DNA from: a virus
Reading direction: 5' to 3' (one strand)
Virus record (IMG/VR): IMGVR_UViG_3300009168_000041
Span: 23,601 to 87,600 of that record
Length of the DNA: 64,000 nt
In this document: positions 56,843-64,000 of the stretch, piece after piece
How positions within the stretch are numbered: the first letter of the stretch is position 1
How the letters are laid out: each line of letters starts with the position of its first letter
The notes under the pieces: model-generated
What the model saw: the letters and a program-made list of their open reading frames with translations, nothing else
The model's database searches: none
Told to the model about the DNA's origin: nothing
Position numbers and translations under genes: made by a program

Positions 56843-57830
56843 AAACACAACAGGCAATTGCCATTCAATAGCCGGGGACCGACGGTCTAACCAGACGAAA
56901 GTGCCCATTGTGTACTTTGACCTTGTGACATTCCCCGAGATTCCCAGCGAGAAGCCAAGAATTAAAATCGGCGAGTCAGGAGATCACGAAAAACGACGGA
57001 AGCAAAACGAAAAACCAAAGCTTGGAATCGAGTTTAATGTCGATCATCTCTGTGTGATTCGCGGTACACGAGCTGATGAACAACAGTTGTTGCGATACTT
57101 CAAAAAACACAGGTTAGAGAACGATGAGGAGACGTTTTGGCCACACGAGGAATTGGTAGACTACATTCGCTGGTTACGAGATCAGTGGTTTGTGTGGGTG
57201 CCAGACGACGACCAATCCCCATCGATCGAAGACCTTGACTGTGTTGATGCTTCACTCTGGATGCCAAATTCAGAACGCATGACGCCGCCGCCAATCCAGA
57301 AAGGCTTGTTTTCCGAGTATGGAATCCTAAACCTTCCTCCGCGGCAATTAACGATTGACGATTTCTTTACCAACGAAGTTATTATCAGGGCCGCTAGACG
57401 AACTCTTGGGTGGATTGACCTCGACCCGGCTTCTCATGCCGTGGCAAACAGAGTTATTAAAGCCACGCGGTTTTACACAGCTAGCAATAGTGCTTTAACC
57501 CGCAAATGGGAAGGGCGAGTCTGGTTGAATCCTCCATTCAGTCAGTGGGAACAATGGGTTCCCAAGATTGTCAACGAGTGGCAGAGCGGACGTATTCAAG
57601 CAATGTGTATCCTTTGTGCAACGCGGACTCTCACAGCCAAGTATTTTCACCCAATACACGCTTCCTGCACGGGGTTGTGCATTTTATACGGCAGAATTCC
57701 ATTCTGGGGTGGACGGGCCGCAACACCTGACGATGGTCATGCTGTCTTCTATTTTGGAAATGATATCGCAAGATTCAATCAGGAATTTTCGGACATTGGG
57801 TCCATATATACAAAGGCGCAATCGCTATGA
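56811..57830 (+). CDS. GIY-YIG (T5orf172) domain fused to Dam-type DNA adenine methyltransferase
   Basis: 339 aa. The N-terminal T5orf172-type domain has VYFDLVTFPEIPSEK, RIKIGESGDHEKRRKQ and ADEQQLLRYFKKHRL. The C-terminal phage Dam-like domain has LGWIDLDPASHAVANRVI, WEGRVWLNPPFSQWEQWV with the catalytic NPPF at about 240, and ATRTLTAKYFHP. It is AT-rich relative to both RecD2 halves, so it is probably an insertion. It may protect phage DNA or act as a homing unit. Confidence 0.75.
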   Translation: MGSISKTPATKNTTGNCHSIAGDRRSNQTKVPIVYFDLVTFPEIPSEKPRIKIGESGDHEKRRKQNEKPKLGIEFNVDHLCVIRGTRADEQQLLRYFKKHRLENDEETFWPHEELVDYIRWLRDQWFVWVPDDDQSPSIEDLDCVDASLWMPNSERMTPPPIQKGLFSEYGILNLPPRQLTIDDFFTNEVIIRAARRTLGWIDLDPASHAVANRVIKATRFYTASNSALTRKWEGRVWLNPPFSQWEQWVPKIVNEWQSGRIQAMCILCATRTLTAKYFHPIHASCTGLCILYGRIPFWGGRAATPDDGHAVFYFGNDIARFNQEFSDIGSIYTKAQSL

Positions 57831-59317
57831 TGGTTCACTGGCCCGCCCCCGCCACACTCACCGGCCTGTCCGACCACCAGCGTGCCGAGTACGCGAAGGC
57901 AACGCGAGGGATGCTCAGCTTGCTTTTAGGTCGCCCAGGTACGGGCAAGACGTTTACGCTTGCCGCCATCATCCTCGCCATTCGCAATACCGGCCGCTCT
58001 CTGGTTGTCGGCTGCCCCACCGGCAAGGCCGCCGTCCGCATCTCAGAAACGCTGGCCAGCCAAGGTATCACCGACATCAAGGCAACTACCATTCACCGGT
58101 TGCTGGGCGTCGAGGCGTGCGACGGCGGGGCGTGGCGGTTCAAGCACAATGAAGAGTGCAAGCTGGATGGCGTAGACTTCATATTGCTTGACGAGTGTTC
58201 GATGATCGACACACCGTTACTCACCAGCCTGCTCGCGGCCCGCCCCATCGGCTGCCGCGTCCTTCTGGTTGGCGACCCCGGGCAACTCAGCCCTGTCGGA
58301 TACGGGGCCCCGCTACGCGACTTAATCGCGGCCGGCTTGCCATGCGGAATGCTGACTGAGATTTTCCGCAACAGCGGGGCCATCGTCCGCTGCTGTAAAG
58401 AGATTGCGGAGACGCACACGTTCAACCCGCCGCGGGCTCTCAATTTGGACCCGGACGTTAATGACAATCTTGTTTGGATTGAGCGCAGCAAGCCGGAACA
58501 GCAAATTGAGGCACTAAAGGGGCTGCTGGAGAAGATACGAGCGAAGGGAATGTATAATGCGGTGCGGAACGTTCAGGTCGTGGTACCGGTGAACGAAAAA
58601 AGCCCACTTGCACGCAAGACACTGAACAAGCTCATGCAGGAGTGGTTGAATAGGGACGGGGTAGGGTGCGAGGGCTCGCCGTTTCGGGTGGACGATAAAA
58701 TCGTATGTCTTTCCAATGGGCTCGTGCCGCGCGAGATGGGATATGTGGATACGGAAACGGAAGAGGATGAAAGCGACGACGGCATTGCTGACCCCGCCGC
58801 CCTCGACGAATTGGAAGGGGATATTGAGGGGGGCACCAGAGACAAGTCGCGTCTACCAGCTCACTACTGTGCGAATGGCGAGCAGGGAATCGTGCGGGCC
58901 GTCGAGCCAGGGTATACAGTAGCGAAGTTGCACGCCCCCGCTCGGATGGTGCGAGTGCCGCGAGGGCAGGGCAAGAATGGTGGGAATGGAAATGGTGGTG
59001 GCAGTGTAGGCAGCGGTGGCGGCGACAACCAAGAGAAAACGGACACGGGATGCAACTGGGACTTGTCTTACGCGATTTCTGTTCACAAGGCCCAAGGCTC
59101 ACAATGGCCGGTCGTTGTCGTCATGGTTGACGACTACTATGGAGCCAGGCGGCTAATGGACCGCCATTGGATATATACAGCGATTAGTCGGCCCAGTGCC
59201 GTGTGTGTCTGCATTGGCCGGCTCGCGACCGCTCGGGCCGCCGTGAAGGTGAGTCACTTGTGGCGACGGAAGACATTTCTGAGGGAATTGGTGGAAGGGT
59301 TGAGGGAGCCAAAATGA
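57827..59317 (+). CDS. RecD2-type SF1B helicase, catalytic part (split gene)
   Basis: 496 aa. Walker A GRPGTGKT (35-42), LVVGCPTGKAAVRI, Walker B FILLDECSM (about 118-126), GDPGQLSPVGYG (motif III), and C-terminal SYAISVHKAQGSQWPVVVVM plus YTAISRPSAVCVCIG (motifs V/VI). A Gly/Asn linker and acidic insert lie in the second half. With the N-terminal part it would form a complete 5'-3' helicase for replication or recombination. ATGA coupling with the methyltransferase gene. Confidence 0.85.
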   Translation: MMVHWPAPATLTGLSDHQRAEYAKATRGMLSLLLGRPGTGKTFTLAAIILAIRNTGRSLVVGCPTGKAAVRISETLASQGITDIKATTIHRLLGVEACDGGAWRFKHNEECKLDGVDFILLDECSMIDTPLLTSLLAARPIGCRVLLVGDPGQLSPVGYGAPLRDLIAAGLPCGMLTEIFRNSGAIVRCCKEIAETHTFNPPRALNLDPDVNDNLVWIERSKPEQQIEALKGLLEKIRAKGMYNAVRNVQVVVPVNEKSPLARKTLNKLMQEWLNRDGVGCEGSPFRVDDKIVCLSNGLVPREMGYVDTETEEDESDDGIADPAALDELEGDIEGGTRDKSRLPAHYCANGEQGIVRAVEPGYTVAKLHAPARMVRVPRGQGKNGGNGNGGGSVGSGGGDNQEKTDTGCNWDLSYAISVHKAQGSQWPVVVVMVDDYYGARRLMDRHWIYTAISRPSAVCVCIGRLATARAAVKVSHLWRRKTFLRELVEGLREPK

Positions 59318-59568
59318 TTGTAAACATAAATCGTATGTGTCTCATACGTGAGACTGTTGCGGGCTCGAAAGTGATGGATGAGCATTTCCGTAAGTCTGGA
59401 ATATGCGAAGAAAGTCATTTCGAGGTACATTTCCGTCAATTTGCTCGGCAACCAGATGGACGGCTAAAGATGCCATTGTGGCAAGTAATGATGATTTATG
59501 GTCCTGCCATCTACATGGCGATGAGCCCGTGCTTTGTAGATAATGAGATTGAGATTTTGAATGGGTGA
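59314..59568 (+). CDS. Unknown small protein
   Basis: 84 aa, AT-rich. MIVNINRMCLIRETVAGSKV onward, Met/Phe-rich. Not recognised. Confidence 0.48.
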   Translation: MIVNINRMCLIRETVAGSKVMDEHFRKSGICEESHFEVHFRQFARQPDGRLKMPLWQVMMIYGPAIYMAMSPCFVDNEIEILNG

Positions 59569-60127
59569 AACCGCACCAAAAATTGCCGTCTGCCCGTTTA
59601 CTATTGCCGTGGACACGCGCGAGCAGGCCCCATACACATTCGAGCAAATGCGGAGCGGCGGCGGCAGCGTCCGGAACGCGGGTGGGCCGCTGGTGGTTCG
59701 GTGCGAGCGGCGGACGCTAGAGAGCGGCGACTACTCGATTGTCGGAATGGAAGGGCTGGTGGCGATTGAGAGAAAGAGTCTTGAGGATTTGTACGCCACC
59801 CTCGGCTCAGGCCGCGAGCGATTCGAGCGGGAATTCGAGCGGCTGAACGAATTGGCATTCGCGGCGGTGGTTGTGGAAGCCGATCTCAGAGAGTGTTGGC
59901 GGCCAAAGGAATTCCATCCCAATTGGCGAAGCCGGCTGAACCCGCGAAGCGTCGAGGGGACGATCGTCGCGTGGTCGATACGCTACTCGCGAGTGCATTG
60001 GTGGATGATGGGCAGCCGCCGGCCCGCGGAAGTGCGAACGTTCAAGGTGTTGGAAGCGTTTTGGAGAGAGCAAGAGGCGAAGGCGAAAACGAAAGCGAAG
60101 GAGAACGAAGAGAAGGCGAAGGGATAG
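59561..60127 (+). CDS. ERCC4/XPF-type nuclease
   Basis: 188 aa. IAVDTREQAPY (the V-D-x-R-E active-site start), LESGDYSIVGMEGLVAIERK (GDY...ERK motif) and a metal-binding array typical of ERCC4/Mus81 nucleases. It cuts branched or flap DNA in replication and recombination. The C-terminus is a low-complexity Lys/Glu tail produced by a repetitive gcgaag-type DNA stretch. Confidence 0.78.
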   Translation: MGETAPKIAVCPFTIAVDTREQAPYTFEQMRSGGGSVRNAGGPLVVRCERRTLESGDYSIVGMEGLVAIERKSLEDLYATLGSGRERFEREFERLNELAFAAVVVEADLRECWRPKEFHPNWRSRLNPRSVEGTIVAWSIRYSRVHWWMMGSRRPAEVRTFKVLEAFWREQEAKAKTKAKENEEKAKG

Positions 60128-60153
60128 AAGACGCGAGAGAAAGGCCGGTTTTC

Positions 60154-60366
60154 GTGAGACCATTTGAACGACGCCAAGCAAATGCCTATCCATATTTCAG
60201 CATTGCCAAATGGGATGCTAAGTTTTGTACGTGGCGTGAACTTGGAAAGGTATATGCTCTCGCCAGTCAGGCCAAAGCATCTGCCTTAGTGAAGGGGCGA
60301 TACCGGCTTAGTCGGATTGACGAAACAGGCATGAGAACTGACCTGGAATTGTGGGAAGTGACGTGA
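60154..60366 (+). CDS. Unknown small protein
   Basis: 70 aa from a GTG: MRPFERRQANAYPYFSIAKW onward, then a helix and strands (GRYRLSRIDETGMRTDLELW). Coupled to the methyltransferase gene (GTGA). Confidence 0.48.
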   Translation: MRPFERRQANAYPYFSIAKWDAKFCTWRELGKVYALASQAKASALVKGRYRLSRIDETGMRTDLELWEVT

Positions 60367-61412
60367 GCAGCGAACCAGAACTTTACGGCCGCGATTTGTT
60401 CGGCGAACCGATTGAGCCGCCCAAGCGGGGTGCAATGGCGGATACGTTCGTATTTCCGCCGTTTTCCGTCTTGAATGCCCGCGAAGGGTTCTGGCAAGAC
60501 AGGAAGCGGGCATGGTTGGCATTGGGGATACAGAGCGAAATCGGACGCGGTACAAGCAGACCGCACAACCAAGGAAAAGACCATCGCCTTGGTACCACAG
60601 AGGCAGAGTATAATGGAGGAGATTGCTGGCGAGGTACACGGCAGCTACTCGGAGGTTCGGCGTGGAATAACGACTGGCAATCCAGGCATTCTGAATGTAC
60701 AGCCGGCCAAAATGTACCAACCTCCGGGGCTTCGGTTTTCGACCCCGTTCTCTGTGAGCTTTGTTATCGTTGGTTTTGTCCCGCGGATGGTATTGTTCTC
60801 GACCCGTTTGCTGGCGGCAGTGTAAGGGGGATTGTCGCAGCTTTGCTCGGCCGCCGGTATGTCGGTATCGAACTGCGCCCCGAACAAATTCAGAGTAACC
60901 AAGAACAAGCGGCGGCAATCTGCGATGGCAAGCGTCCGGAATGGATTGAAGGGGATGCGATTGATGTGTCAGCGCTGACCCCGCGATACCTGTTTGACTT
61001 TCTCTTCAGTTGCCCGCCATACGGCAACCTGGAGCGGTATTCAGACGACCCCCGAGACTTGTCCACACTGGACTACAAATCATTCGTTGCCAAGTATCGC
61101 CAATGCGTTGCGGCAGCCTGTGCTCGGTTGAAGGAAAATCGCTTCGCCTGTTTTGTCGTGGGGGACTTTCGCGATGTACGCGGCAACTACGTCAACTTCG
61201 TCAGTGATACTATTGCGGCGTTTTTAGCAGCTGGGTTAAAGTTATACAACGAAGCGATTCTGGTGACATGCGTAGGCTCGCTGCCGATACGGGCGGGAAA
61301 ACAGTTTACAGCAAGCCGCAAGCTTGGCAAAACACATCAAAACGTCTTGGTGTTTGTGAAGGGTGACGGACAGCGAGCGGCCAAGAGTTGTGAGGAATAC
61401 AGAGATGCTTGA
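60363..61412 (+). CDS. DNA (N4/N6) methyltransferase
   Basis: 349 aa, GTG start. Motif I FDPVL...VLDPFAGGSVRGIVAALLG (about 143-160) with VGIELRPEQ, then catalytic motif IV FSCPPYGNLERYSDD (about 215-229) and later motifs (RFACFVVGDFRD). N-terminal region ~120 residues of mixed composition. A phage modification enzyme, possibly anti-restriction. Confidence 0.72.
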   Translation: MSSEPELYGRDLFGEPIEPPKRGAMADTFVFPPFSVLNAREGFWQDRKRAWLALGIQSEIGRGTSRPHNQGKDHRLGTTEAEYNGGDCWRGTRQLLGGSAWNNDWQSRHSECTAGQNVPTSGASVFDPVLCELCYRWFCPADGIVLDPFAGGSVRGIVAALLGRRYVGIELRPEQIQSNQEQAAAICDGKRPEWIEGDAIDVSALTPRYLFDFLFSCPPYGNLERYSDDPRDLSTLDYKSFVAKYRQCVAAACARLKENRFACFVVGDFRDVRGNYVNFVSDTIAAFLAAGLKLYNEAILVTCVGSLPIRAGKQFTASRKLGKTHQNVLVFVKGDGQRAAKSCEEYRDA

Positions 61413-61525
61413 TCCTAGAATACAGGATAACCCATTTTCGTTTCATAACCCACATTCACACAACGCCAGCCGCGTCTGACAAAAAACATTCTCAATGAAA
61501 TATTTCTGCTAACCACGGCAAACCC

Positions 61526-61553
61526 TTGACAGCCGCCGCACGAATCTGATAAT
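61526..61553 (+). promoter_or_regulatory. Promoter for the 61605-62812 region
   Basis: TTGACA 61526-61531, 16-nt spacer, GATAAT 61548-61553. Confidence 0.5.
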
Positions 61554-61604
61554 GGGCGGCACGTAGGAACCGTTTGGTGGCGCGACACGCGACCGGCCAA
61601 ATGG

Positions 61605-61754
61605 ATGCGAGGCGGAAAATGGACCGCTACCAAAAAATACGAACTCAGCAAGCACGCTGCCAGCAAACGCTCTTCCATCAAGAACGCTGCCAGCGAACGC
61701 AGCAAGCACGCGACACGAAAACCTCTCGCCGCGGTAATTGCGGTGGTTCCGTGA
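61605..61754 (+). CDS. Possible 49-aa basic repeat peptide
   Basis: MRGGKWTATKKYELSKHAAS onward with ASxRSS/xKNAASERSKHA repeats; Lys/Arg/Ser-rich and ending inside the branched hairpin. Without a clear ribosome-binding site. Could be a DNA-binding peptide or chance. Confidence 0.3.
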   Translation: MRGGKWTATKKYELSKHAASKRSSIKNAASERSKHATRKPLAAVIAVVP

Positions 61755-61812
61755 GGACCACCAGGTGCCTCGCAGCACCTCTACAGCAATTGCCGCGGTG
61801 GGAGGTTTTTTT
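61718..61812 (+). promoter_or_regulatory. Branched hairpin with T-run (attenuator or structured RNA)
   Basis: A main stem of about 24 bp (61718-61741 with 61786-61810, a few mismatches or GU pairs) encloses two further hairpins, ggtggt/accacc and aggtgc/gcacct. TTTTTTT follows. It is 50 nt before the MT-A70 gene and could act as an attenuator, terminator or independent element. Confidence 0.55.
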
Positions 61813-61864
61813 GTTGGGTGAAGGTGAGGAAAAGAAGGTGGCCAAGGAATGAGGATCCCAAGAC

Positions 61865-62812
61865 GTGAATGATAATAATTCGCTGGTCATCTTTACCCGT
61901 GCCTCCACGATGCTGGCTGAAGCAACGACAATTGCGAAGGCCAAGGAACTGAAGGACTTGGCATTGACGGCCGGTGAATGGGCAAAACGAAAGGGGATGG
62001 GGGAAGAGGCCGTGCAGCACGCCCGGGCCTACGCCCTGCTGGCAGAGCGTCGCATGGGGGAACTGCTGAAGGAAACGGAAAGGGCGAGTGGAAAACGAAC
62101 CGACCTGGTACCCACTAGTCACCAGGTTGGCGACAAGCCAACCCTCGCTGACCTCGGCGTGAGCAAGAAAGAGTCTTCCGCGGCACAGCAGCTAGCGGCG
62201 TTGCCCGCCAAGGTCTTTCAAGAGGTTCTCGACGGAAAGAAGACGCGAACTGAAGCCCGCCGAGAAATGCGACAAGAACAGATATCAAAGAAACTCGCGA
62301 CCCCGCTTCCTGATGCGAAGTATCGCGTCATCTATGCCGATCCGCCGTGGAAGTATGGGGACCAATTGACCGAAAACTACGGGGCAACCCGGTTTCATTA
62401 TCCGGCAATGACAATTCAGGAATTGTGTGATCTCCCAATTGAGAAGAGAACAGAAAAGGACGCCGTTCTGTTTTTGTGGGTGACATCCCCTATCTTGCCG
62501 GAGTCGTTTGCCGTCATCAAGGCGTGGGGCTTCACTTACAAAGCATCGTTTATCTGGGACAAAGTGAAGCACAACATGGGGCACTACAACAGCGTGCGGC
62601 ACGAATTCCTTTTGATCTGCACCCGAGGGAGCTGCACGCCCGACACAAAAAAGCTTCACGACTCAGTGGTCACGATCGAGCGGTCAGGGAAACACAGCGA
62701 AAAGCCGGAGGAATTTCGGGCCATCATCGACGGTCTCTATCCGCACGGAAAGCGCATTGAACTATTTTCTCGGACAGAAGTAGAAGGGTGGGATCGTTAT
62801 GGCAACGAATGA
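61865..62812 (+). CDS. MT-A70 family N6-adenine methyltransferase
   Basis: 315 aa, GTG start. An N-terminal helical region (VIFTRASTMLAEATTIAKAK) resembles the DNA-binding or oligomerisation arm of phage MT-A70 proteins. The catalytic domain follows: VIYADPPWKYG with the DPPW motif (about 158-161), and FLWVTSPILPESFAVIKAWG. It modifies adenine in DNA, likely for protection from host nucleases. Confidence 0.83.
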   Translation: MNDNNSLVIFTRASTMLAEATTIAKAKELKDLALTAGEWAKRKGMGEEAVQHARAYALLAERRMGELLKETERASGKRTDLVPTSHQVGDKPTLADLGVSKKESSAAQQLAALPAKVFQEVLDGKKTRTEARREMRQEQISKKLATPLPDAKYRVIYADPPWKYGDQLTENYGATRFHYPAMTIQELCDLPIEKRTEKDAVLFLWVTSPILPESFAVIKAWGFTYKASFIWDKVKHNMGHYNSVRHEFLLICTRGSCTPDTKKLHDSVVTIERSGKHSEKPEEFRAIIDGLYPHGKRIELFSRTEVEGWDRYGNE

Positions 62813-63287
62813 TGGGTTTGCCGAATATCGCAAACAGAAAATGAAAGAGGGGCTCGAATTTCAGGACTTTGCTATCAAGTTATGCTTTAACACCATTGGG
62901 CTCGTAATCGTTCAGTATGTCAGCCCAAAGTGCCAAATGGAGCATGGCGAGAGTCGGAATGGAGTAGAAATCAAATACGACTCAAGAATCCAAGAGACAG
63001 GTAATGTCTTCATAGAAATCGGCGAGAAAGCGGGGCCGCGAGGTGGAAGCCATGCCCCAAGCGGAATCTATCGTAACGACAACACTTGGCTCTATCTTGT
63101 CGGTAATTACGATATTGTCTTCATCTTTGCCCTGACGACTCTGAAGTTACTACATAAGCGAAGCATTAACGGAAACACATGCTATCGCGAGGTTCCGAGT
63201 GGCACGGAAACAAGTTGGGGATTTTTGCTGCCAGTAGATGAAGCTAAAAAATTTGCTGCCTACGTGTTTGATCCACCGCCAAAGTGA
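62799..63287 (+). CDS. PD-(D/E)XK-like nuclease candidate
   Basis: 162 aa. LEFQDFAIKLCFNTIGLVIV, then NGVEIKYDSRIQETGNVFIE and a strand-rich C-terminus. The V-E-I-K pattern after an E/D-containing helix resembles PD-(D/E)XK nucleases, but I cannot confirm all catalytic residues. AT-rich. Function otherwise unknown. Confidence 0.5.
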   Translation: MATNDGFAEYRKQKMKEGLEFQDFAIKLCFNTIGLVIVQYVSPKCQMEHGESRNGVEIKYDSRIQETGNVFIEIGEKAGPRGGSHAPSGIYRNDNTWLYLVGNYDIVFIFALTTLKLLHKRSINGNTCYREVPSGTETSWGFLLPVDEAKKFAAYVFDPPPK

Positions 63288-63296
63288 CGGATCCAA

Positions 63297-64000
63297 ATGG
63301 CAATCGACAACAACAACCCTAGGCAGCGACGCTACGACGTGCCCGCCATGAAAGCTGCGGCCCGCGGCCAGTGGCCCGACATCCTCTCGCGGCTCGGGGG
63401 AATCAGCCAGGACATACTCGACGGCCGCCACCACCCGTGCCCGAAGTGCGGCGGCACCGATCGCTTCCGGTTCACCAATCTCAACGACGACGGCTCTTGC
63501 CTCTGCAACCAGTGCGGCCGGAACATCGGTGATGGCTTCGCGGCCCTTGGCTGGCTCTGCGGATGGTCGTTCGGCCAGACGGCCCAGTTTCTCGCGGAAC
63601 ACCTCGGCGTCGAGCCGCTGGATAATAATGGCAAAGGTGGCGGCGGCAAAGGAAAGAAGAGCGGCGGCAAGAGCGGCAGCAAGTCGGACAAACACCATGA
63701 CCGAACCAACGCCGTCTACGTCAGCGAAGAGGCGGCTATCAAGGTTGCGGTTGGTGAGCTATCGGCCGCGTCCCACGCCCCCGCGACGCTCGCCGGGCTT
63801 TGGCGATACGACGGGTTCGCCGTCGTCCGGTTTGACCTGCCGACGCCGGCCGGCGAGAAGCAGAAGAAGACATTCAAGCCCATCCACCAGACGAAACTAT
63901 CTGACGGCCGGCCCGCGTGGCGGTGGGGTTATCCGCCGGGCCCGCGGCCCCTCTACCACAAGACCGAATTACTGAACGCGGTGGCAGAGAATGGCAGCAC
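63297..64000 (+). CDS. Zinc-finger primase/helicase, N-terminal part (truncated by the window)
   Basis: The frame is open to the right edge (>=234 codons). HHPCPKCGGTDRFRFTNLND then CNQCGRNIGDGFAAL is the CHC2/gp4-type primase zinc ribbon. A Gly/Lys linker (GGGGKGKKSGGKSGSK) follows, and the start of the primase core. It should synthesise primers for phage replication, possibly fused to a helicase beyond the window. Confidence 0.8.
   Translation, partial: MAIDNNNPRQRRYDVPAMKAAARGQWPDILSRLGGISQDILDGRHHPCPKCGGTDRFRFTNLNDDGSCLCNQCGRNIGDGFAALGWLCGWSFGQTAQFLAEHLGVEPLDNNGKGGGGKGKKSGGKSGSKSDKHHDRTNAVYVSEEAAIKVAVGELSAASHAPATLAGLWRYDGFAVVRFDLPTPAGEKQKKTFKPIHQTKLSDGRPAWRWGYPPGPRPLYHKTELLNAVAENGS

Larger units (their letters stand above)
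61413..61864. other. 452-bp intergenic region with promoter, repeats and a branched hairpin
   Basis: Contains TTGACA 61526-61531 with a GATAAT-like -10 at 61548-61553, a duplicated cagcaagcacgc and the branched element at 61718-61812. The only coding candidate is a 49-aa basic frame (61605-61754). Confidence 0.5.

Noticed and set aside
1-64000. CRISPR array or cas genes
   Set aside because: No regularly spaced 25-40 bp repeats; the repeats found are short tandem or Ser-codon low complexity.
1-64000. Integrase, attachment site or partition genes that would prove a prophage
   Set aside because: None seen. The topoisomerase IB-like domain at the left edge shares ancestry with tyrosine recombinases but has the topoisomerase motif order.

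Overview
The window is most likely about 64 kb of a tailed-phage genome (siphovirus type, HK97 capsid lineage) or an active prophage. The late head and tail genes run in canonical order and a recombination/replication block follows. Nearly every gene lies on the + strand in tightly overlapped ATGA/GTGA operons. The sequence is GC-rich. The GGPGSGNFGHAGRPG motif and an IS1-type element with passenger genes remind me of phages and mobile DNA of Planctomycetota. That host assignment is an inference, not something the sequence proves. Portal and terminase genes would lie left of the window. No integrase is seen.

Layout. 0-1.6 kb: end of a head-morphogenesis protein with a topoisomerase IB-like domain, then an ADP-ribosyltransferase-like protein. 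1.6-13.9 kb: a sugar/modification cassette with six paralogous DxD glycosyltransferase-like proteins, an NAD-sugar epimerase, a hexapeptide acetyltransferase, SAM methyltransferases and a radical SAM protein. A 3.8-kb IS1-like element (4364-8143) with terminal inverted repeats interrupts it. 14-31 kb: structural module with a Ser-rich protein, prohead protease, major capsid protein, connectors, tail terminator, three tandem paralogues (two with Ser-rich tails), major tail protein, a tail chaperone pair with a GGGAAAC frameshift site, tape measure and distal tail proteins. A lone minus-strand secreted protein gene follows. 31.8-41.9 kb: a second modification cassette with a KdsB-like CMP-sugar synthetase, a CGGPS-motif transferase-like protein, a methyltransferase, three more glycosyltransferase-like proteins, a cupin and a second radical SAM protein, mixed with small unknown genes and a GIY-YIG nuclease.

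41.9-44.7 kb: a Ro60/TROVE protein preceded by a structured non-coding stretch and followed 9 nt later by an OLD/RecF-type ATPase. 44.9-52.5 kb: an XRE regulator, many tiny genes, a CsrA homologue, one good tRNA-Met, two tRNA-like RNAs with enlarged middles, and two intergenic stretches of about 0.8 kb rich in helices. 52.5-64 kb: DnaQ-like exonuclease, Sak4-like recombinase, DUF669-like protein, a RecD2-type helicase split into two genes by a GIY-YIG/Dam-methylase gene, ERCC4 nuclease, two more DNA methyltransferases, a PD-(D/E)XK-like protein and the start of a zinc-finger primase.

Working model. The phage carries two sugar-modification cassettes flanking structural genes that encode extremely Ser/Thr-rich extensions with a repeated ASWSSS motif. 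The simplest reading, which is inference, is a phage-encoded system that makes activated sugars and decorates its own virion proteins. The TROVE-ATPase pair, with its structured RNA neighbour and the tRNA-like RNAs nearby, is a second candidate system.
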